Below are positions 57,338 through 64,000 of a stretch of 64,000 bases of DNA, in pieces. This DNA comes from Neodontobutis hainanensis. Its lineage: Eukaryota > Chordata > Actinopteri > Gobiiformes > Odontobutidae. The number at the start of each line of letters is the position of its first letter. Position 1 is the stretch's first letter. The stretch covers positions 177,001-241,000 of the forward strand of contig JALDNG010000102.1 in the NCBI GenBank assembly GCA_024349245.1, given 5' to 3'. Under the pieces are notes generated by a model. The model made no database searches. It saw nothing but the letters and a program-made list of their open reading frames with translations, and had not been told where the DNA came from. The position numbers and the translations under genes were made by a program.

Positions 57338-57697
57338 GGCAGTGACTCAGTGGTAGAGTGGTCATCCTTCAACCGGAAGGTAGGAGGTTCGATTCCCGTT
57401 CTCCCCGCAGTTCATACTGTTGTTGTGTCCTTGGGCAAGACACTTAACCCACCATGCCTTGTATGAATGTGTAAGACTGTTTAGTGAAAGTACTTGGTGT
57501 TGTTGGGAGAGTCCGTAGGTGCGGAATGGCTGCCACGTCTCTGTCAGTCTGCCCCAGGGCAGCTGTGGCTACAGATGTAGCTTACCACCACCAGTGTGTG
57601 ACTGTGGAGTGAATGAATGAATAATGGACGGCCTGTAAGCGCTTTGAGTCCCATGGTCCCTTGGGAGAAAAGCGCAATATAAATCTAATCCATTATT
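57338..57697 (+). mobile_element. tRNA-derived SINE
   Basis: The head has RNA polymerase III promoter boxes: TGACTCAGTGG (57343-57353, A-box-like) and GGTTCGATTCC (57386-57396, an exact B-box consensus). The body has TCCTTGGGCAAGACACTTAA and CCCACCATGCCTTG, and the tail has GTAAGCGCTTTGAGTCCC and AAAAGCGCAATATAAATC, a combination frequent in fish SINEs. The 360-bp length fits. The boxes are well preserved, so the copy is moderately young. The exact family name is not certain. Confidence 0.85.
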
Positions 57698-57699
57698 AA

Positions 57700-58470
57700 G
57701 CTTTATTTATTCTATTTATACACATTTCTGAGTTTTGCCTACTTATCTTACAGACAAGCCCAAAGCCAAAATCAGAAAACACAAATAAGCAGTACAGTGT
57801 AATCTAATCATTTTGCAACGTTTTATGTTTTTATTTTTTATATTTGACGACAGAACCTATCAAGGTAAAATGTTTGAACATTACAAACATGACTTAGACA
57901 ACAGGAGTACCTCGGTGATATTCTTTCTACACCAAATTAACACCAAATTAACAAAGACTACTAAGTGGCATTCAACCTCGGGTTCATGGATTTAAGGGCT
58001 GCCTTTTGAGTTGTTTATCAAAATGATATCAACATGAACATATTTTCTTATACTCTGGTAATAAGGTTCTCTGGCCCATGAACATTCCCCCTGCCTGTAG
58101 CCTACTCCTCGACTAGCTATCAGGCTTTTGCCTAGAGTCGACGCAGCTGATTCTTTAACAAAAGAATGTAGGATGTTGCCTAAACGTGACCTGTTATCCA
58201 AACCTATCCGCCAACAAAAGGCAGCAGCGTGTGTAAACCTAAAAGGGTGAATATGAAAAGTACATAGGAAAAGAAGGGAAATGCCACAGGTGAGTGATAC
58301 TAAATGAATGAAAAGAGTCGAAGTAGGACACAGTGTGTGGCCTGAATCTGTGTGAGGAAGAAAGACACTGACCCCACTTTCCTTTATGTTAAAAAGATGT
58401 CTGTCGCAGTGATGTCATCTATTTCCTGTTTGCTTCTGCTTTTCTTTAGACACTCAGCTCACACTCGAGT
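57700..58470. other. intronic DNA, nothing recognised
   Basis: AT-rich unique sequence between the SINE and the CA satellite. No coding or RNA feature. Confidence 0.6.
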
Positions 58471-58471
58471 T

Positions 58472-58573
58472 CTCACACACACACACACGCACACACACAC
58501 ATACAAACACACATACACACACGCACACACACACACACATACACACACGCACACACACACACACATACACACA

Positions 58574-58607
<34 letters not shown>

Positions 58608-58621
58608 GAGACACACACATA

Positions 58622-58659
<38 letters not shown>

Positions 58660-58661
58660 GA

Positions 58662-58700
<39 letters not shown>

Positions 58701-59281
58701 ACATACACACACACACACACACATGCACACATACACACACACACACACAGAGACACGCACACACACACATACACGCACAAACACAGATACACACACACAT
58801 ACACACACGCACAAACACAGATACACACACACAGACGCACACACACACAGACAGACACATACACACACACATACACACACACACGCACACACACACACAG
58901 ACACACGCACACACACATACACACACACACACGCACACACACATACACACACGCACAAACACAGATACACACACACAGACGCACACACACACAGACAGAC
59001 ACATACACACACACATACACACACACACACGCACACACACACACAGACACACACACATACACACACACATACACACACACACGCACAGACACACACAAAC
59101 ACACGCACAGACACACGCACACACACACGCACAGACACACGCACACACACAGACACACACGCACACAGACACACGCACACACACAAACATAAACACACGC
59201 GCACACACACACACACAAACACACACACACCCAGACACACACACACAGACACACACACAAACACACACACACACACACACG
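58472..59281. repeat. 810-bp CA-rich satellite with higher-order structure
   Basis: Almost entirely (CA)n interrupted by TACA, CGCA, CAGA and CAAA units. A composite block containing GCACAAACACAGATAC and GACAGACACATAC occurs twice, 144 bp apart (first copy from about 58809, second from about 58953), showing a higher-order duplication. Long frames exist on both strands in several registers (poly-His-Thr, poly-Cys-Val), as expected of a dinucleotide repeat, and none is a gene. Confidence 0.95.
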
Positions 59282-62200
59282 TAGATAGATGTGCACAAAG
59301 GAATGACAAGGCTGCAGTGAAAGCCATTTCCATTTCAGTCTGAGATACTTGTGTGCTTGTATGTGTGTAAAGGAAGTATCTGATTAACTAAGTGTTAAAT
59401 ATCTGGGTTGTTGTGTCTTTAGCTCTCCTCTCAGCTCCACTGCTGTGCAGGGATTATCGATCCTTGTTATATTTTTTTAAGCTGTTACATTTCTTTATTT
59501 GCAATAAATCTAACCACAAGTGGCACATTAAGAAGCAACCACAGACTGATTTTTAAGTCTTGTAGTCTTCATCTCGAAGAATCAAGCACATTATTACTCG
59601 CCTATGTTTTGGACAGGTTTTTTAAACATTAAACGAGATTTATTTTGTTTTCATGATTTATTTGTTTTTATTGTGGTAGGATGCAAAAATTCAATTGCAA
59701 TAAAAAAACATTTGCCTATTGTGCAATAACCACAAAATATTTCTATAACTTCTGACATTAAAGACACATCAAAACAGCGTATATTCTTTTGAAACTAGTT
59801 CACAAACTATCCAGCTTATTACTCAAATTATAAATGAGCTTGCAATGTTCATTACCATTATAAAGACAGCAATTGTTTGTAACCAGAATTTAAAAAACTA
59901 CAAGACAAATTACTGTCATCATTATTATTACAGACTTCACAGTCATTCACACTAATCAATGCCAGGCAGTAATCACCTTCTGGGTTCATACTGCCTCAGA
60001 GAAGCCCGAGGCAGGACGGATAAATGGCTCATTCCCACTGATCGTCTTGGCAAGAGTGAAACAAACTTGTTCAGATGTGAATTTAAAGGTCCGCCTCACT
60101 CAAGTTTATGACTTTCTCTTCATAACCACGTCACGCTAAGCATGTTACCAGGGAGTGTTCTTGTTTTTGAATATGTACTTTCTGCCAGGACTTGCTTTGC
60201 CTGAAACTCTACATATTTATTCATGATAAGAGATACAAATCTCAGCATTTTAATGCAACTCAGAACCCTTTCTGTTTTTTGTTTATTTTTCTGTGGTGAT
60301 TGCTTGCACTGCATAGCTACTGTTTGACATTTACATCTTGTAGGTTTTCTGAAAGCCAACCGTATCTTTCACTCTTTTCTTCTGTTATTGTGGCTTTGAA
60401 AAAAAGGGGGATAGTGCTGAGTGGGCGTTCTGTCGCTGTTGTGTTGGTAAGGTTTCTTTGCTGGAGCAGACTGAGAGAAGAAGAAGACCTGCAGGCTTTG
60501 AGTCAAAGAGATCTCCAAACCAGCTGAGCCTAAGCTCACTCTCAGTGTGAGTGGTCAACAGGTGCAGTGGTCAGATGAAGACTGGAGCAATCCAAGGACT
60601 ACTTTTATCTTTATGGTACATCACAAGTCCTATAGTTTAACTGGATTAGTTCTAGGTATTGGTACAATAGTTCTGAAATGTTCAAGTGGAGTTGTAAGTG
60701 GAAAGAATTACCTGACTGACCCTGGTTTATTATGTACCACTTCCTTGTTTTGAACATGTGACATTTGTGTGTGCTCTTTGTGGAGTCTTAATACTGCACT
60801 TCCCACATTTGTAATAGCTGGGTAGTAGACCAGTGCCTGAAGCATGTGTAAGCAAGCTCATCACATCTTTGAACAAAATTGATTCTGACTAAAATACATT
60901 TCCAACCTCTTCTTCTGCAGTGTCTATGGACCATTTCTCTCCCCTCAGGTTCCACTGTTACATATACAGATTTAAACCAAGCTACACTACTACTTAACAT
61001 GTTAGCTCCAGACAACATTTGTGTTTATTCCTTAAGGGATAAAGTTGTCTGGTTGCATTTTTTTCACAGATTTACCAGAGGCACATAGAAGTTAGCCTCT
61101 GACTAGTGTCTTCCTGCTTCACTGCTAATGTCATCTGAGTAGATAATCAGCAGGAAATGCTGCCTCCATCGCTAGTAAAAGTTGGAATCTACTTTTCCAT
61201 CTATAAACAGAGCATTCAATTTAAGACTTAGAATCAGTTCTTAATTATTCCCCTGCCCTTAACCACTGATTTTGTTGTCATGCTGGGCTAACGTTTTGCA
61301 ATTTGTAACAGAGGTGCTATTATTATTCTAAGTGTTGTTGTGTTTGGTTCCTCCTTGTTGAGGAGAATAAACTGCCGGAATAAATGTAGTCAGTTCAGCT
61401 TAAATTCTTTCAACTCAAACTCAATTATTCTATTAGGAGAAGCAATTTGAATGCACACAGTAGTCCGCAAGCGAACCGCACAGATGGACCTCGGCACTCA
61501 TATGCATTTCACGTACAAGCCTAGACAAGCACATACACGTGTAGTTGATGGTTGGTAGCACCTACGGAGGGGGTGGTTTCTCATTGGTCCCAGATGCTTT
61601 CCTGAATGTGCAGGATTAATGCAGTGAATCCTTATCTGAATGTATCCTTGTGTGTATGTGCATTACAGAGCATACGTCTGATCCAGTGTGTAGGATATTG
61701 GACTTGGCAGTATAGAATTCACTTAATTCCTCCAGCTCGTCTTGTGGCCTGATTAAATAATCGCTGATTTAATGCAAGTGGGTGCATGCATCAGTGTAAG
61801 TGAGCGCATGTGTTTCCTTCTGTGTGTTTGTGTTAAAAGCAGGGCTGACTTACTCTTTAAGTGAATTAAATGTAATTTCATTTTGAAAGACTTTGTTTAG
61901 AAAGCCCACTTTTTTTAATTTATTTTAGACTGCGGGGCGCCTCATTCCATTTCTTTTAGTCTTGCCACTTCTTTCACTGAGTATTTTATGTTCTATTCTG
62001 CTGCATTAGAGAAGAACTATTAAGCACCATGACATCTTTTTGTCTTTTGTGCAAAAGGTAAAAAATGATTGAGAAACTTATGATTCCTGCTTTGAGGAAA
62101 TGAGTGTTTTTTTTTATTATTCATAGCAGCTTAAAATAAAAGAACTCTGTCCATTCTTATAAAGGTCCTTGGCTTTACGATATTGGACATGGAGGTGTTG

Positions 62201-64000
62201 TTCATTGGTATCTATACTACCAGTGTATTTACAGAAGCAAAACCCAGTGGCTGCTGTTTATCTATTCCGTCTAGCACTTTCGTTAACATCTAAAAGACCA
62301 TAACGTGTAAACAGTTTGTAGAACATCTGTAAATTTATGGCTTCAGGAGAATCACTGAGTGTTTTCTCAAAGCCACAGCTGCAGGGTTCACCGCCGTGTG
62401 GTCACGCCATATGTTTTGAAGATGAATAAGAATCTGATTGGTTCAATAAAGTTAGATTTTAGTTGAATAAGAAGAGTCATGAAAAGTCACCCAAGAAGTG
62501 TGCAACATCTGTCTAATGTAAAAAAGATGGCAGTCTCTTTAAGGGGTGTAATGGAAAGCTGGTAATGTGAAGCAATCCCATAAAATAAATGGGATAAACA
62601 AAATGCAGAGCACTGGCAAATAAAGACAGATAGATGTAATATAGAATACAGCTTATTTTCAAAGTGCATATTTGCCCAAACAAACAATATTCAGGTCGTG
62701 GCGGCTCTTTAAAGCAGCCTTGCATTAAATCTACCACCTCAAGGAAAAATAAAGCCTCTCCGTTAGAGCAGTTTGTGCAGGAGTGTGGAGAGGCTGACGC
62801 AAATGATCCTGGAAGTTATTGAACCAATAATTGTTCTTTTATGCGAGCCCTGCCTTTGCATTGTACTCCTTATATATTATGCTTTTAATTTCTGCTGCCT
62901 TTTTTTATGAGCGTTTGGAGCCTGGTCATAAGACTGTCAGTTTGTCTACACTGTTGTCTCAAAGTGGGCGTAATAAGTCCCAGGTTTGCAGTTGAAAAGT
63001 CTATAATAATCTTTGATGTTTTGTTTTTTTCTATAGTTAGGGCTATAGTGTTATAGTTAGGCTTTGAAAGTTTAATTGTAACAGTGTTTGAAACTCAAGT
63101 CTGTATTATGAGACACTCGACAGCCACCCTGGTGTCAGATTTAGAATGAAGAGGATCGTAAAGCCAAGCATGTGTTCCTCACAAGGCTGCTGCCTCCTCA
63201 CGCTGTGGGCAATGATGCGGCCCACCTGATCCTCTGCCAATGACTCCATCACTCAGATAACCTGCTACACCTCTGCTGCCCTGTACTGAGGCAGATGGCC
63301 AGACAGCGCCACCACAGGACTCCTAATGTCCTGCAGTCAAATCACCAATCACAGAAACAGAAGGTAGCAACTCAGCAACCTCATTTAGGACTAGTTTTGA
63401 CAATCAGCTGAAGGCTTCCTAGACAGAAAAGATGTTCTCTTTATGGAAAGCTGACCATAAGTACTGCATGTGGCCAAATGATCAACTCCCAAATCCAGGA
63501 AGACTTTATAGTGGCAGGTATAACATGGTTGGTGTGTAAAAGCAGTCAGTGGATGCAATATTTACAGTTTTACTTGACTATGAGTTGTTTAGCCAATATT
63601 GCATTTTGTTCCTTAAAACCTACTTTGGTTTATTTGTATGCTTAATTGACTTTTTTTTTGTTTGTCTGCACTGTGGTGTTAGTCCCTCTGCAGGTATCCA
63701 TGTGTCAGAAGGCGTTGTCCGTCGTGCTAATTGAACAGTATCATAGGTCGCAGATAAATTGATGCCATTAAGACCTTGAGCTTTAATTACCAGCAGCTCT
63801 CCTCCTCCTCAGACCGAGGTGAGTGGGAGAGGCCAGGTAGAAGTAATCAATCAGAAAAAACACACACAGCACATAAATCTGTTACAAAACCACTAAGAAT
63901 ACAGTGTAATACTAAATCTGCAGCTCATGATCCATAGAGCAAGAATAGAAATTATACTCGAAAATTGTATTTTTTTATCCAAGCCACACAACATGCCTTT
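59282..64000. other. intronic DNA to window end, no gene recognised
   Basis: Unique AT-rich sequence. Non-repetitive blocks at 61560-61800 and 62750-62890 contain clustered ATTA/TAAT words and look like candidate conserved elements by eye only. No GATA-finger exon was found before 64000. Confidence 0.55.

Larger units (their letters stand above)
29430..64000 (+). other. trps1 intron, at least 34.5 kb, continuing past the window
   Basis: It begins GTAAGA. Reading the rest of the window I found no sequence encoding CANCLTTKTSLWR or YVCNACGLYQKL (GATA finger) nor the C-terminal Ikaros-type fingers, so the acceptor must lie downstream. The intron carries repeats, two MITE/SINE insertions and long unique AT-rich stretches. 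All open frames in it are short and domain-free. Vertebrate TRPS1 introns are known to be large and rich in conserved non-coding elements, and individual elements cannot be proven here. Confidence 0.85.

Noticed and set aside
57338..57410. A functional tRNA gene suggested by A and B boxes
   Set aside because: The sequence does not fold into a complete cloverleaf by eye and continues into a SINE body and LINE-like tail.
58352..59343. Very long open frames (up to 310 codons) on both strands
   Set aside because: They are poly-His-Thr and poly-Cys-Val translations of the CA satellite, present in several registers at once.

Overview
The window is vertebrate nuclear DNA, almost certainly from a ray-finned (teleost) fish. 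The evidence is spliced exons with GT-AG introns, one as short as 79 bp, very abundant (CA)n/(TG)n microsatellites, and a fish-type mix of degraded DNA transposons (PIF/Harbinger, Tc1), MITE-like inverted repeats and a tRNA-derived SINE. The species cannot be named from the sequence alone.

Only one protein-coding gene is supported: trps1 (plus strand), the orthologue of human TRPS1, a GATA-type zinc-finger transcriptional repressor. Seven coding exons between 20597 and 29429 join in one uninterrupted reading frame of 2733 bases (911 codons). They start at MVRKKNPP, which matches the start of human TRPS1, and end at ESQSLLR, the residues just before the GATA finger in the human protein. All seven N-terminal C2H2-type fingers are present with intact Cys/His ligands. 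The exons for the GATA finger and the two C-terminal Ikaros-type fingers were not found and should lie beyond 64000, so the last intron here is at least 34.5 kb.

Layout: 1-20594 is non-coding, most likely 5' intron or upstream DNA of trps1. It holds a 1.62-kb Harbinger element with perfect 23-bp terminal inverted repeats (494-2113), a TCAGTCCTGCTCTAG minisatellite, a (CA)50 tract, a decayed Tc1 transposase (about 11600-12315) and a MITE-like inverted-repeat element (13694-14545). 20595-29429 is the trps1 exon cluster. 29430-64000 is the long intron. It holds a second MITE-like element (33807-34533), a (TG)46 tract, two short perfect hairpins (54908-54937 and 56707-56744), a SINE (57338-57697) and an 810-bp CA-rich satellite with a 144-bp higher-order duplication (about 58472-59281).

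No prokaryote-style operon, CRISPR array, phage or other self-contained new system is visible. The most useful observations are the unusually split trps1 coding region (apparent extra introns relative to human), a three-copy heptapeptide repeat in the protein, a possible frame-terminating cassette exon in the long intron, and the structured repeats. The many other open frames are chance frames or translations of dinucleotide repeats.
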